This document shows, piece after piece, positions 33,701 to 46,106 of a stretch of 64,000 nucleotides of DNA. The notes beneath the pieces are model-generated. The model was not told the origin of the DNA and did not search any database. It was given only the letters and a program-made list of their open reading frames with translations. Numbering within the stretch: the stretch's first letter is position 1; every line of letters begins with the position of its first letter. Source of the stretch: Bos javanicus (Eukaryota > Chordata > Mammalia > Artiodactyla > Bovidae); assembly GCF_032452875.1 (NCBI RefSeq), contig NC_083880.1, positions 54,820,829-54,884,828 on the forward strand. Reading direction: 5' to 3'. Position numbers and translations under genes: made by a program.

Positions 33701-36700
33701 GTGGCCAGCGCCATGGGTGGGATAAGGACAAACAGGTGCTTGGCCTGGTGAAGCCTCAGTTTCCAAGTCTGGGGACATGAAATAATTAGCTTTGGGGTAC
33801 CATCTATGGTGGGGGAATCCCTGCACGTCTGCTTGTCTCCCTGAGGCCTCAGGGCCTGGAAGGTGGGCAGCCTGCTTGCCCTGACTCCAGGCCCACATGG
33901 ACCTGAATGTAAAGCATGGCCAGGAAGTGTTTGCCGAGCGGTGCTGAGGTTCGGGGCATCCTCATGGCCCCACTACTCCCCGTATCTCCCTGAGCAGGCT
34001 CCTGGGGGGCTCTTCTCACTGGCTGCAGGGTGCCTACCTGTCCCTCAGGGTGGCCCCACCGCTCACCGGGTGGCCGGTCCTTGCAGAGCTAGGCTCCATG
34101 TGAAAACCCCAAGATTCTCAGAGTCCTGAGGCCAGAGCCCAGCCCATGTGCTTCTGGCCAAGGAGGTGCTGGGCTGGTCACCCCAGCCTTGCCCCCACTC
34201 TGGGGTCTCACTCTCCCTGGAGTGTGAGCAGAAGTGATGGCCCAGGAGGGCCCTCTCCAGGAAGAGCTGGTCCCACCCTCCTTTAAATAATTCCAAACGT
34301 CCTAGAAGCTTGTCACCAAGAATACAGGAATGTGATGATGACAAATGTGCGTCGCCCCCTCCTAGCAGGAGCCCCTGGCTGTTCTACCCTTTGCCTCCTG
34401 TGTGTATCCTGGGCCGCAGGGTGGGGCTTACACCTTTGACCCAAGGCTTCGGTCAGTGAAGACGAGTAGAGGGGGTTGTTGCAGTGGCTCTGCTGATGTG
34501 TGCCTGTGGCCAGGGTCTCTGTGAGTGCCCCTCGGCCTGGCCTGACCCCTGAACATCGGAGCCCAGAAGCCAGACTCTGAGGACAGCAGGCCTGTGAGCC
34601 TAAGGCTGGTTCTGGCCCAGCTCCAGGACGTGGCTGTGCCACGGACAGCCCAGCTTCCTTGGAACACTCACCAGCTCCGGGTGAGCCTTCCTGCACAGCA
34701 AACCTGGCACATGCTGCCCCAAGTGCGGGGACGGGGATCCCACGTCCATCAGGCTAAGTGTCCCCAGGTCTCCCCACCAAGAGCACGCGGAGGACCTGTT
34801 TGAAATGGCCGCGTCTTTGCTGCTCTACCACCTGCAGCCTTTACTTTCCCAACACCCTCTCCAGAGCCCCCCCTCCCTTCCAGCCCCCCACCTGGCTCCA
34901 GCTGCCTCCTACCCTCATTCCTCTGGATGCCTAGATCCTTGTGGAACCTGGCACTCAGGCCAGCTCTGCCCCTGGCTTTGAAGTTCCACTTCTTTTGAAA
35001 AGAACCGACTGAAAGAGAAAAAGAAAACGCAGCCTGGAGAGGCCCAGCGATTAGGGGACCCTGAGAGTGGCCAGGCCTGGCCGCCTGGCCTGGCCGTGAG
35101 CGCGGAAGGACAGAGGGAGGCTCCGGGTGTCCGCAGATGGCCCCGGGGCTGTGGCCATGGGGTTTGATCAGCCGAGGGAGGAGGTTCTGTCCACCCTGGG
35201 ACCACCCCTGCGCCCTGGCCACTCGTCTGAGCTTCAGTTCCCCACCCCCCATAAGACGCCGGCACCGAGGGAATGGAAAAAGATAAATCAGCAAGCGCTT
35301 TGGAGAATTCTGTCAAGGTCATTCTTTTTACCCATTTTCTTGATTTTAGTCTGATTTCCAGTTTATGGATTTTAATCTAAGGTCACTGGAGAAATGTTCA
35401 AACGTGACTTTTGGGTTTCACTGCACCCTCGGGGTCCAGGCATTGGGTTCACACGACCTGAGGCTGTGTCCTGTGTACACTCGGTCCACCGAGGAAGTTT
35501 CTACCCACCACCATGTGAGGTGGTGTGCGTAGTTCTGCTGCTTCCTAGATGTGTGGGCGACTCTGGGGGACACGTGGGGGCGCGTGTGTCTGCAGTGGTG
35601 CCCACGTGTGTGCAGCTGTGTGGTGTGCTGTTGAAAACAGTGCTGGCACAAAGGCCTTGCGTGGGTCTCTTTACGCCCTTGCAATAGTGTTCCTATAGGA
35701 AGGATTTTAGCAGGAAGTGGCCAGGCAGCCCAGGAGACAGCACTCCTGTGACTCCTGAGTTTCAGTGATGCTAACTTTTTTTTTTTTTTTTTTTGGAATG
35801 TGGGATGGCAGTGTGAACTCTAAGGGGGAAAAAATTGGTAAGAGCCCCTGAGGGTCCCAGCTGGTTTGGAGGCGAGGGGCCTCAAGCCATGGTCCTCCTG
35901 GTCTGAAGGCACAGCAGGAGTAAGGGACCATGATGTAGCCCGGGAAGGTGGGTCAGGGTGACCAGACTGATTACTAAATGCACGGTTAGGTGTGAATTTC
36001 ACACAAGCAACAAATAGCATTTTAAATGTGTCCCAAATATTGCATAGAGCGTACTTACAGAAAATATTTACTGTTTATCTGAAATTCAATTCTAACTGGG
36101 CATCCTGTTTGCGTGTTTGTTCAATCTAGGAACCTTGGGGAAGTCCCAAGACCTCCTCCCACCTTAAGAAGATGAATGAACTGGGGGCTCAGGAGATTCT
36201 GGACCGGGGCAGGCAGCAGGGATGGGAGGAGAAGCTGCCTCATGTGGGACAGTGGGCTCTGGGGGGGTGGCACGCCTCCATGTGGGCATAGCTCCCTGCA
36301 GCCGAGAGGCAGATGGAAGGGAGGAAAGGGTGCAGGGAGGAGGGAGACTAGAGTAGTGTCCAGTAAAAGCAGCTGCTCTCTAGACAAGGTCAGGATGTGG
36401 TTGCCAGCTCTCCAGGGTGGTGTCAGTCTGGGGGCCACTTGACTGGGGGGCTGGGGTTCCTGTTCAGGGCCGTGTCCCACCATCTGCCCCAGGGCTGTGG
36501 CCACCACTGCCCTTCCACTTCTGCTGGGCCTGGGCCAGCCACCAGCTCTCTGCACTCCAACCAGGGCGCAGGTCCACCCCTAGGCCCCTGGGGAGACCAC
36601 TGGTGATGCCTGCCAGGCTGGACGTCAGGCCCCACACAGCTGTGGCCTGGAGGCTGCCGGCCAGAGGGTGGGGTCTCCCCAGCCAGGCCAGGAGCTCCCG

Positions 36701-39071
36701 CCCTGCCTTCCCTCTGGAGCCTCCTAGGCCTCATCCCTTCCCTGTCTTGTGGCCCTTGTTCCCCAGATCCCATGGCAGAGTCCTGCCCTGGAGATCAGAG
36801 GCCAGGCCTCAGACTAAACAGAGCAGATTCCCTGGGGCCTCTGACAGCTGCCCAACCTGGGGAGGGAGGAGAGGAGGCTTTTCCAGGTCTGCGTTTTCTT
36901 AGAAATGATTGGTGGGGGGTCTCCAGACAGGCCCCACTCTCCCTCCTGGGCCAGTGAGCAGCAAGGGCAGGTGTGGACACCCACTGCCCACTGTCCGGTG
37001 CAAGCAGTTAAGCTGAGCATGCGCTCAGAGCCCCAAGTCTTCGGAGGCAGGCCCCCTGAATGTTCAGTCTGGGGCCTGACCCGAGGGGGCCCTGTGGCCC
37101 CTAGGGGTGCTGTTTCACCACAGAAATACAGAGTGAAGGCCCAGCGTTGGTTAAAAAGAGGCCACAATGGAAACCCAGCACCCTGTATGTCCTGCACTCC
37201 TCATAAGATCCTGACCCCACAGTGGACCTAGGCAGGTCTGCTGTCACCCCAATTTTATTGATAGGCAAGCTGAGGCCCAGAAGGGTGAAGTGATCTGTCC
37301 CAGGGCTCCTGGGAGCTAGGTCAAAGCTCCTGCCCACAAGGAATCCTGGCTCGCCTCAGGACCTTAGCACCCAAAGGCCTCTCACCCAGCCCCTTGCATT
37401 CCCAACCCCATAGCTGGTCAGCCCTGAGCCCAGTGTCCATCCTCCCACTCGGCTGCACCTGCCACACTCACCCAACCTCCCATCCACAGTCCTCCTCCCG
37501 CCGGGCCGGCCTCTGCTGCACCAACTGCCACACCACCACCACCACCCTCTGGCGGCGCAATGTGGACGGCGAGCCAGTGTGCAACGCCTGCGGGCTCTAC
37601 ATGAAGCTGCACGGGGTGAGCAGGGCCAGGGGCTGCCGGCGCAAGTGGGCCCCCTGGCCTGAGATGGGGCTGAGGAACCGGGCAGGGTGTTGATCAGGCA
37701 GGACCTGGGCTGAGTGGATACACACCTGTACACATGTGGCCCCACTGCCCATACCATGCACACACGTTACTGTTAGATTGATGGTACAGACAGGCTCTCA
37801 GAAACCATAGCTTCACTGCAGCTTCCCTGCAGCCATTCAGCTAGGACAGAGGCTAGACACCTCCAGGGCTCTTCTGGACCCCCGCAGCCCCCAGTCCTGG
37901 GAGGCTGGGGTTGGACAGGCTTCGCCCCGCCCTGCCTGGAGGAAAGCACTGAGCCTGGGGCATAGCAACTCCCCAAACAGGGCTGCAGCAGTGACTGGCT
38001 CTGCAGGGCTGAGATCTGGGCAGATGGCCGTGCAAGAGGCCACGGGGGTGACCGCAGACAGTGACTAGCCATCCACCACTGCCACCCTGCCAGGTACCGC
38101 GGCCCCTGGCGATGAAGAAAGAGAGCATCCAGACACGAAAACGGAAGCCGAAGAACATTGCCAAGACCAAGGGCTCCTCAGGTGCGGGGTCCAGGGCTGG
38201 GGGAGGCCTCCCATGGGGCCCACGTTTTCCTGTGGAATCACTCTGGGTGCCTCACATTCCACCAGTAGAGATTCACATGTTTGGTGCAAGCATCATCTTC
38301 CTGAAGTACAAGTCCCTGCCACTGCCCTGGCTGGGAAAGGGGCTGGGGTGGCCTGAGTTCATGGCGTGGGGCAGGGGCTCTGGTGGAGGAGGCCACCCCC
38401 ACCCCCACCCCATGTTACCAAATCTACAGTGTCTATAAATGCCCCATCTTCCCCCACCCCCGCCAGGGTCTTCAGGGCACACCACAGCCTCCCCACAAGC
38501 CTCTGTCCCTGACCCAGAGGTTTCAGCAGCCACTTTGAAGCCCGAGCCCAGCCTGGCATCCCCTTCATGCCCTGGGCCCAGTGTCACCTCCCAGGTAAGG
38601 AGGACGGGGTGGGTGGGGTGCACAGAGCTGGTTCCCAGGCATTTCCAGGAGGAACCCTGGCATCTCGGCCAGGTCAGAGCCCCCACGGTCCCCTCCTAGA
38701 AACTTGGGGCTGGACACACAGCTGGCCGATGGAGCCGGGGGGTGCCCTGTGGCCGACGCTGACTGAGAGCCCTTCCGAGGTTATCACATCATTCCTCACA
38801 AGGAGTACCCACACCATTCCAGGAGCTGAGGAAGCCCTCCTGTCAAAGGGCTCCCACTCTCAGGTGGGCCAGCCAGCTGTTCCCAAGGCTCACATATGGC
38901 CCGTCCTCCCTGCAGGGCTCTGCACAGGTGGATGACCCCCTGGCCCCCAGCCACTTGGAGTTCAAGTTCGAGCCTGAGGACTTTGCTTTGCCTTCTGCAG
39001 CCCTGGGCCAGCAGGCTGGCCTTGGTGGGGCCCTGCGCCAGGAGGCCTGGTGTGCACTTGCCTTAGCCTAG
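30195..39071 (+). CDS. GATA5: GATA5, GATA-binding transcription factor 5 (six coding exons)
   Basis: GATA5 is a nuclear transcription factor that binds WGATAR sites and acts in cardiac, endocardial and gut-endoderm gene control (known for the family). Coding segments are 30195-30732, 31987-32162, 37490-37615, 38094-38181, 38467-38594 and 38916-39071, which splice to 403 residues plus a stop. The N-terminus MYQSLALAPSP and the C-terminus EAWCALALA match GATA5 rather than GATA4 or GATA6. Residues 1-180 are the Tyr/Ser/Pro/Ala-rich activation region. The N-finger uses C194, C197, C215 and C218, and the C-finger C248, C251, C269 and C272, both with C-X2-C-X17-C-X2-C spacing. The basic tail follows (about 287-301). 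The chosen ATG has A at -3 and there is no upstream ATG in the spliced leader. Length agrees with mammalian GATA5 (about 400 residues). No frameshift or premature stop is seen, so the gene looks intact. Confidence 0.97.
30733..31986 (+). other. GATA5: GATA5 intron 2
   Basis: The intron is GT-AG. It holds a CpG-rich patch (about 31340-31660) and two AT-rich patches (about 30960-31160 and 31750-31900). The second contains a TATAAAG box at 31791-31797, about 190 bp before exon 3. No transposable element is obvious. Confidence 0.85.
31987..32162 (+). CDS. GATA5: GATA5 coding exon 3 (N-terminal zinc finger)
   Basis: The 176-bp exon runs between an acceptor CCACAG and the donor CTG|GTGAGT. It completes codon 180 and encodes through residue 238. 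It carries the N-finger (C194 to C218, with LWRRDGTGHYLCNACG) and the linker to RPQKRL. The N-finger of GATA4/5/6 contacts FOG co-regulators and stabilises binding to double sites. Met224 within HKMNGV is in frame and has A at -3, which matters for the possible short isoform described in the findings. Confidence 0.96.
32163..37489 (+). other. GATA5: GATA5 intron 3
   Basis: The 5.3-kb GT-AG intron separates the two finger exons. It contains a poly-T tract near 35775-35794, a TG-rich stretch (about 35520-35640), an AT-rich block with a TTATCT (GATA) motif near 36075, and an antisense MIR-like relic near 37250-37320 just before exon 4. The long open frames within it on both strands have no recognisable domain. 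Confidence 0.85.
37490..37615 (+). CDS. GATA5: GATA5 coding exon 4 (C-terminal zinc finger)
   Basis: The exon is exactly 126 bp, the usual C-finger exon length in this family, and is in phase 0 at both ends. It encodes residues 239-280, including C248, C251, C269 and C272 with LWRRN and CNACGLYMKLHG. This finger is necessary and sufficient for WGATAR binding. The acceptor is ATCCACAG and the donor GGG|GTGAGC. It lies after the largest intron (5.3 kb). Confidence 0.96.
38094..38181 (+). CDS. GATA5: GATA5 coding exon 5 (basic tail / NLS)
   Basis: The 88-bp exon (phase 0 in, phase 1 out) encodes VPRPLAMKKESIQTRKRKPK and the following NIAKTKGSS. This is the conserved basic extension that packs in the minor groove and contributes to nuclear import in GATA factors. 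The donor G|GTGCGG is weaker than the others but the frame continues exactly into exon 6. Confidence 0.95.
38467..38594 (+). CDS. GATA5: GATA5 coding exon 6 (variable C-terminal region)
   Basis: The 128-bp exon lies between a pyrimidine tract ending CGCCAG and the donor CAG|GTAAGG. It encodes residues 310-352, a Ser/Pro/Thr-rich segment (SLASPSCPGPS is recognisable from other GATA5 proteins). This is the least conserved part of the protein and has no fixed domain. Confidence 0.93.
38916..39071 (+). CDS. GATA5: GATA5 coding exon 7 (C-terminus and stop)
   Basis: The exon begins after the acceptor CTGCAG and encodes residues 353-403. It includes the conserved acidic/aromatic stretch HLEFKFEPEDFA and ends WCALALA. 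The stop is TAG at 39069-39071. This C-terminal segment is typical of the GATA4/5/6 group. Confidence 0.95.
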   Translation, partial: GSAQVDDPLAPSHLEFKFEPEDFALPSAALGQQAGLGGALRQEAWCALALA

Positions 39072-39690
39072 GTACCTGGGCACCCCATGGACCCACCTCG
39101 CTGCCTCTTTACTCCAACACAAAAAGAGACTTCCAGGCCTGCTGCCAGAAGAGACTGGAGCCAGCTGGACCTGGAGGTGCTGGGTGTCCCTCAGAGTGGC
39201 AGCAGCAGCCTTCTGTGTAGATGGGAGGAGGGCTCAAGCCCCCTCCCTGGGCAGCAAGGAACCTTCAAGTGGTGTGCAAGGCTCTGGCTGACCCAGAGCT
39301 CCCAGCCCCCACTTGAATTCTGTCGTCAACGCTTGTCATCATCATGTTTACAGGTGGTAGCAGCAGGACAAAACCCACCTTCCTGCTGTAAAACCAAGAT
39401 CACAGGTGACAAAACTGAGGCCAGGCAGCAGCGGGGGATGAGGGGGCCGCCAGACACGGGGCTTCCCCGGCCTCCCTCAGGCTGCCCACTCCCCATGTTT
39501 GATGGATAGAGACACGGCATGGAGACCTTGCCCCTCCTTGGACCATTGGACAGCCAGGGACAGATGGGCAGGTTGGGCACTACCAGGACACCACCCAAGG
39601 GGCCGATCACATTGTAATCATCGTGGACCCGTATTTATTTGTATGGTTTTCCCCAGACGGGGCAGTAAAGAGCCTTCCTTGTTCTGACTG
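39072..39690 (+). other. GATA5: GATA5 3' untranslated region (end approximate)
   Basis: About 0.6 kb follows the stop up to a poly(A) signal variant. An ATTTATTT-containing stretch near 39632-39640 could affect mRNA stability. A stretch near 39405 (ACAAAACTGAGGC) resembles an antisense MIR remnant. No longer ORF of note is present. Confidence 0.7.
39664..39669 (+). terminator. GATA5: GATA5 polyadenylation signal (AGTAAA)
   Basis: AGTAAA is a recognised single-base variant of AATAAA. It is followed after about 20 bp by T/G-rich sequence (TTGTTCTGACTG, then a TATTGTGACC stretch) that could serve as the downstream element. It is the first plausible signal after the stop codon, but use in mRNA is not shown. 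Confidence 0.6.
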
Positions 39691-42600
39691 AATCTGTGGC
39701 TATATTGTGACCATTTCGTACGTCAAGGTGCCTGGGACCCCCATTCTGACCCATAGGGGCACTCTCAGGGCTGATGGTGGGGTGACCACAGGTCCTGGCT
39801 CATCTGGGTCTGTCCCAGCAGCATCACCAATAACACCCCCTTTCACTTACAAAGCCATCCCCCACCCTAAGGCTGGATGACAAATTAGCTGTTGTGATGG
39901 GTAGAGGCACCTCTGCCCAAGGAGCTGACAATGGCTCACAGCCTGACGCCAGAGGCAGCAGAGAGTGGGGCCCCCTGCAGAAGGGCCACTCCATCTCTCC
40001 CATCCTGCAGCTGCCCTTCACCAGCAAGACTTTCTGATTTTTCCACGGAAGCCAGAAACTGGGCTTTCTTTTTTATAACGTAAAATCTTCCAACTGAAAG
40101 CTTTTGCCTCCAACTCCCAATTTAATTCTGAAATCTTAAGTTTTGTAAACCATCTAGAACAGCCACTGTTGCACCATCCTATGTAAAAACGTCTCCTTCA
40201 TATTTAAGAACACTCATCCTTCCTGAACGTGTCCCTTCATCCTGAGTCTGTACCCCAAGATTCAACCAGCTGCGCCTCCATGTGACCTTGTCTTTTTTTT
40301 TTTTTTTAAAGACAAACGACACCATCAGAAAACATGTAACATAGAAACTTGATTTTGCTCTCCTCTCCCCATCACCAGTGGGTTCCGGGCCTCACCCCTG
40401 CCTGCCGGGATCCATTCAGGTCGTTTCTCCTTCCAGAAACATGTCACCAGGGACCAGGCTGCGGGACCTCACTGGCCATCCTGGGTCGTGCCAGGGGCTC
40501 CTAAGGACTTGACGAGGCCCCTGAACACCGGGCGCCTTTGAGGTTGCCACCAGCACAAGGGTGGGACACTGGGTGGAGCAGCCCAGGGACCGCACTTTGA
40601 GAAGTCACCACTTGGAGGTCAGGCAGACTCCAGTGGAGTCCCTGTCCCTATCCTGGCCTGGGGCTCTAGGGGAGGGGGAGGGGCAGCAAACGTCCCCCTG
40701 CAGAGGGAAGGAGTGATGCGGAAGGAGGAGGCGGCGGGGAGTACCCGGTGAGGACCGTGTGGCAGTGCCTCCACTTCAGTGGTCGTGGTGGGAGCGGCTC
40801 TCCTCCAGTGAGCACCACACCCTGTGTGGACCAGCGAGTCTCCGAGTCCTCCCTCCGAAGGGGAGGCGCCGGTCCCTTTCTCCTCCACGAGAGACAAGCA
40901 CCTGAGAAGTGGCAGGCGGCTCCCAGAGGACACAGGGCGCGGGGACCCTGCAGGGCAGGGCGCTGAGCAAGCTGAGCAGCCTTCCTGGAGGTGCCTGCAG
41001 CTCAGTGAGCAGAGCGCGAGAGGGAGGAGGGGGCTGAACGCCCCACCCAGGAAGAGAGGTCCTGAGAAGGAGTGTTTGGCAAAGAGGAAGGAAGAGGCCA
41101 TCTCTTCCTCTTTTTCATCATTTTTAAGGACGAGCCTGGGATGGGGGAGACTGAGCCCCCACCTCTGGACGTGAGGAGCTTCAGGGAAGAGCATCTCAGT
41201 TTAAGCCTTTCTCCCCAGCCTCTCTTCAGGACCCGGAAGCTGTCAGGACCACAGCCTGAATATAGCCGCCTGGCACCCCACTTCCTGCAGCCCTTCCTCC
41301 CGCCTGCCGGCCCCGCGGCTCTGCCTGGCCGGCCATAAACAACCGGATGAGCCGAGGAGGCTGGCAGGCGTGGGCAGCGCCAGGCCGCTTATCAGACGAC
41401 AGGACGGAAAGAAAGGCCACTTCATCTGTGCTCCCTGCCGCCCGCACCTCATTTCCCACGTCTTTCAAACTAGAGCAGCATCCAGGGAGCCTGGGTGGAG
41501 GGGGCCACAGCTCCTCCAGCCAGGGAAGCTCCCTCCATCCATGGGAAATGTCCACTGAGCCCTGCTGCGCTCTGTCCTGGGTACCTGGGGAAGGGAGATC
41601 AGACTGGGTGGGAAAGCTGGAAAACTGGGGGCATGGCATAGAAACAGGGAGACCCAGGGGCACTGTGCTTTTTGATCCAGAAAAAGCATTTTCAGAGCAC
41701 CCTTCTCCCCACTTAAAGCTCTTAACCTGTTGCCTCACTCGAGACGCAGAACAGAGAGGCTGACAGCATCCCAGGGCAGTGTGGAAGCAGAGCAGCTCCT
41801 CCCCTCAGCCTGGATGGACATCCCAAGGAGGATGTCAGGGTGGTGATCCCCAGTACCCTGCTTTCCCCAGTCTTGATGCCATCGGTCAGCAGTATATCCC
41901 CTGCCCACGGCAGTATATCCCCTGTACACAGCAGGCACATGTTCATCCTGTGGGCCCTTTAGTTGGGCCATCGCCACCACACAAGCCGCCTGCACCAGCT
42001 CAGCCCTCCAGGGCAGCCAGGCTGCCGTGTCCAGCTGTGCCCAGAGCCCCCAAGCTTCCTGGTGGGGCTGAGGCTAAAGTTAGTTTCCCCTTCGTTACTG
42101 AAGAACGTGGCTCTTTAAAAATGGGTGCCAATTCTGTGAGCCTCTCGTCTGAAAATGTCATGTGCTTCTTAAGAAGTGAAAATCGTCCTTTGGAAGAAGC
42201 AATGCAGGTTACCCACTCTTTATTTGACCAGATAAGGGCCTTTCTTGGACAAGACCTACTGCTGTCGCCATCATCCTAGGCGAGCCATTCTGCCACCAAG
42301 CACGCAGGCCGCAGCCTCGGGGGACAGGGTGTTAGATGTGTAGCCCTCCCTGCCCTCCCTCTGCCACAAGCCTGGGGGCAGTTCACAGGGCTCAGGCGGT
42401 TGTCCTCCAGGGTGCCCAGCCCCCACGTAGACCCCTACTCAGCAGAGGGGAAAGGAGGTCAAAGAGATCTAGCACCCCTCGGCTGTGAGGCTGCAGGCCC
42501 CAGGGTGCCCCGTTCTGCTCACGTGCACCTCAGTGGGGGCTGAACTGGCTCCAAAGAGGAGGGGGCTGGTGAGTCCCACAGTCCCACTGGAGCCAGGGTG

Positions 42601-42712
42601 GAGGGGGTCGGCCCTCGAAGACCACGTGGAAGCCATGGGGGGCAGCCCCCCCTGCAATGCCCCGCGAGGCCCGCCAAGATGTTGACACGGACGGCTCCAG
42701 CCGCCTTATTTA

Positions 42713-42723
42713 TTATCTGATAA
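42713..42723. promoter_or_regulatory. Overlapping double GATA site (GATApal-like)
   Basis: TTATCTGATAA combines a minus-strand AGATAA with a plus-strand TGATAA. This ATCTGATA arrangement matches the palindromic double site known to bind both fingers of GATA factors tightly. Occupancy is not known. Confidence 0.4.
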
Positions 42724-43284
42724 AGGGTTCTCGGCACCGCGGGTGGACGGCGTCTGGCCGCGCTGAGGCCTGGGAGAGGGAGGAGGCTGGGTGGGGGCCG
42801 GGGGCCGGAGCAGGCCTCCGCACTGGACTCTGGGGCAGGACACACGGAGGAATCTAGACTTTTCCTTCTCCAGCCAACGGCCTTCCTTCACTGCCAACAA
42901 GCCTACAGGCCAAGGAGAAGCCCTGCTCCTGCACAGGGAGCCCCAAGGACCTCCTGAATGGGTGTCACACCTCCTGAGAACTGCACCCCACCCCGTACTC
43001 CCCCTGGTTCCCAGGAAACCCTGAGCGGGGGGGCCTCCTCTTCGTCCACCCCCTCCCACCCAATTACTGCTGCAGCCCATCCCCCACCCCGCTGCTTGGC
43101 CCGAAGCTCAGACTTTCCATGATGCAAATCTGGGCCTGTTTCTCCTTTGGTTGCAAACGCTCTGGCCCAGGTACTGCCCAACAACTGCATGGATGGTCCA
43201 GCTACCACCACCTCGTGGCCTCAGGGACCCCCTCCCAGCACCTGCATCACTTAGGTATGGGGACCCTTGCTGACCTCCAAACAC

Positions 43285-44095
43285 ATCACTCCTCTGGGCC
43301 TTTCTATGGGCTGTTCCCTCTGACTGTGCACCTAACCAGGGTGTGGTCCTCAGGGGTCAAGACCCCTGATGCCACCTCCTCCACAGAGCCTTCCTCGGGC
43401 AGTCAGAATCCGAAGGCCTCCACCAGGCAGGGTTGTCATAGAAACAACCTAGACGAACAACAAGAGGGGAATGTATGTGGTAAGCCTCCTAAGAGCATTT
43501 GACAATTACAGCTTAGTCTAGAGTTTTTTCCCTGAATCTTCTTTTTTTTATGACCAAGAAGGAGACAACTAGGGGCCATGCGTGGGGTCTCCATGCTCAG
43601 CCCTGCCCACCAACATCACCAGCTCCTTGTGCATCTGAGAGAGACCCGCATGAGGCTGCAGGGGAAGGGAGTCGGGGGGCTCCAGGACAGGCAGGGGCCA
43701 TCTGGGGCCCCTTGGGGGCCTGGTCATCCTAGGGACCATATCAGAACCCTCAGACATCTCTCCCAGGCGATGGGCTGCCCGTGGCCCCGGTGCTGCCCCT
43801 TCGGCAAGGATGCCTCCTCCCAGCTGGTCACTTCCTGTCTGAGCATCCTAAAGTCTAATCCCCACCAATCAAGGCAGGGCCCAGCCCGGTGCCTCCCCTG
43901 CAGTGCTGCAGCCATCCTGACACCTGCCCGTTCCGTAACCACAGATTTGAATATTCCTGTGCTCGCCTGGTCTCGCCCACTAGAACACAGCTTCCCTGTA
44001 ACCAGAGGTCTTGTCCAATCCATTCCCCCGTGTCTGACGATGAGCCCAGTGCCGGGTCAACACTCAGTGATGGAGGAATGAATGCAGGGATAGAC
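43285..44095 (+). mobile_element. L2 LINE fragments
   Basis: GGGCTGTTCCCTCTGAC, then GCCACCTCCTCCACAGAGCC, and later ACTAGAACACAGCTTCCC and GGAGGAATGAATGCAG follow L2 3'-region order. Unrelated sequence may lie between the two parts. Confidence 0.4.
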
Positions 44096-46106
44096 CATGG
44101 CCCTGGCCCCGGCTGACTTGTGGGGTTGGGCTGACTAGTCACCTCCACAAAGCTCACGCATCCACCTGGGGGTGATGGGCTTCTGGCTGCCTTTTGTCAC
44201 CTGTTGGGGCTCTCAGTCCTGCTGGGGATGCCAGCAACAGGGACAAAAGGCATAGGGGGCCTGGGTATGGGGTATCCCCAGAAATACAGATGTGAAATGA
44301 GACCCTGTGCTTATCCTGGGTTGGGGGCTGGGTGGGCTGGGGGGCTCTGACATGTACCTGGATGTTCTCAGGCCTGGACAGCCATGAGCAGGGACCAGGA
44401 AAGGGAGGGGCCACTCAAAGTGCCGCCCGACAGGCAGGCCTCACCCCAGAAGACCCATGGATGTTGGCCAGGCTGTGTCGGCCAGATTCTAGTTCCCAGA
44501 AGCTTGGAAACGACTCTGGAAGGGGAAGGGCAGGAGGCCCCACCGTGCTCTGAGGGCTTCACTTCTGGCCTCTGACCTCATCGCTTCCGAGTCATATCTC
44601 CCATGTGTAAAACAAGCCAAGTGGTTGGAGGTCACAATTTCCAAGTTCAGTTCTGGCATTTCTTTGCTTTTTAATATGCAGAGGCACTCAGAACACAGTC
44701 ACAGGCTGGGCCTTTTGTGTTGACCTCGCAGAGACCCTGGTGGCCAGGAATACCCACCGCAGGCCGCGAGGAGGGAGTCAGGCTGCCCACCTGTGTGAGG
44801 AGAGGAGTGAGGCCGTGTCGGGGGAGGATGGAGACAGAGGACAAGGTGCGATGTTGACCCCTGACCTCCTCACCCCCAGGGTCTGGCAGTCACAGCCCCT
44901 CTCTCCATGGCCTGCGCTGGGCCATGTGTCCCTGGGGTAATACTGGGGGCTGAGAGACCCAAGGAGTTCCCCAGCCCCTCTTGTCTGTGCTGCGCTGCCT
45001 CTCAGAAGACAAGGCAGATACGGGGGTAGGGGGAGTGACAGAGCCCCTGCCGCAGGTGAAGCAGGTGAGATCTACCAAAGAATTTGGAGGACATACTCCC
45101 CCAAATTTTCGTGTGTGTCAGGCAGGACTGCTGACCACGGGCTAAGACCAGTCGTGTCCCTCTCACAGAAGTCCTTCCAGCAAGTCCAAAATGGGCTGGG
45201 GGGCTGGTGGTGAGAGGAGTCCGGAGGGGCCTCACACTGCTGGGCCTGTTGGTCAAGAGGAGCTCTTCAACCTCCTCACTGGGGAGCTTCCCTGATGGGG
45301 GCTCCTGACTCCCCCAGGCAGAACTCAGAGGTCACCCAAGGGCACTGGAGAGCTTGAGGCCAGCCTTCAGACCCCCGAGGCTGATCACTACCTTAACCCA
45401 CCCAGGAAACCAGAGATCTTGGGCTTGAGGGTTGAGGGTGGCATCCCCCCGGAGGACAGGAACGGTCCTCAAGTTAAAGGCAGCCCCCACTGGCCATTCT
45501 CTCAACCCTGGGAGCAAGGGCTGGGGAAAAGGGACAGAAGGAGGGCTGGGGACGGGACTGACCCTTGGCTCCAGTCACAACGGGTGGTCTGATTTCCTCA
45601 ACCAAGTCCGGAAGTCCGTCCCAGACACATGGGAATAAAATCAGCTGTGATGAATGGCTTTGGGGGTCCTCCCCCCAGGGAGCCCCTCCTGGGTTCCAGA
45701 AGGGTGGGGAGAGGACAGTCACCCCCCACGAGCTCCTCCAAGTCCTCAGTACAAAGCCCAGAGCCCTGAAATCACAGCCCAGTGGTTAGGGAGAGCGTAA
45801 TGGGTTTCTCTGACGCTTTTAAACTAAACACAGAAAACCCTTAAAGCAGTGGCCTCCTTAAATCAACAGCTCTGAGCCAGCACGTGCCGCCCACTGACGA
45901 TCGGGGTTCTCCTCAAGCCGCGCCAGGATTTTCTGGAGAAAGATTTAAGGCCCGCCAGCCCGGCCCCGTGAACCTTACTAACTAAAACACGGGGCCATCC
46001 GCTTCCGGCCTGCTGGTCACTGAGAAGTGGCCACTCCCCCAATCTCGTCCCTAGCGGTTTCCTGCACTGTGGCCCCCAGACTCTGCGGAGCACCCTGGCC
46101 ACGTGC

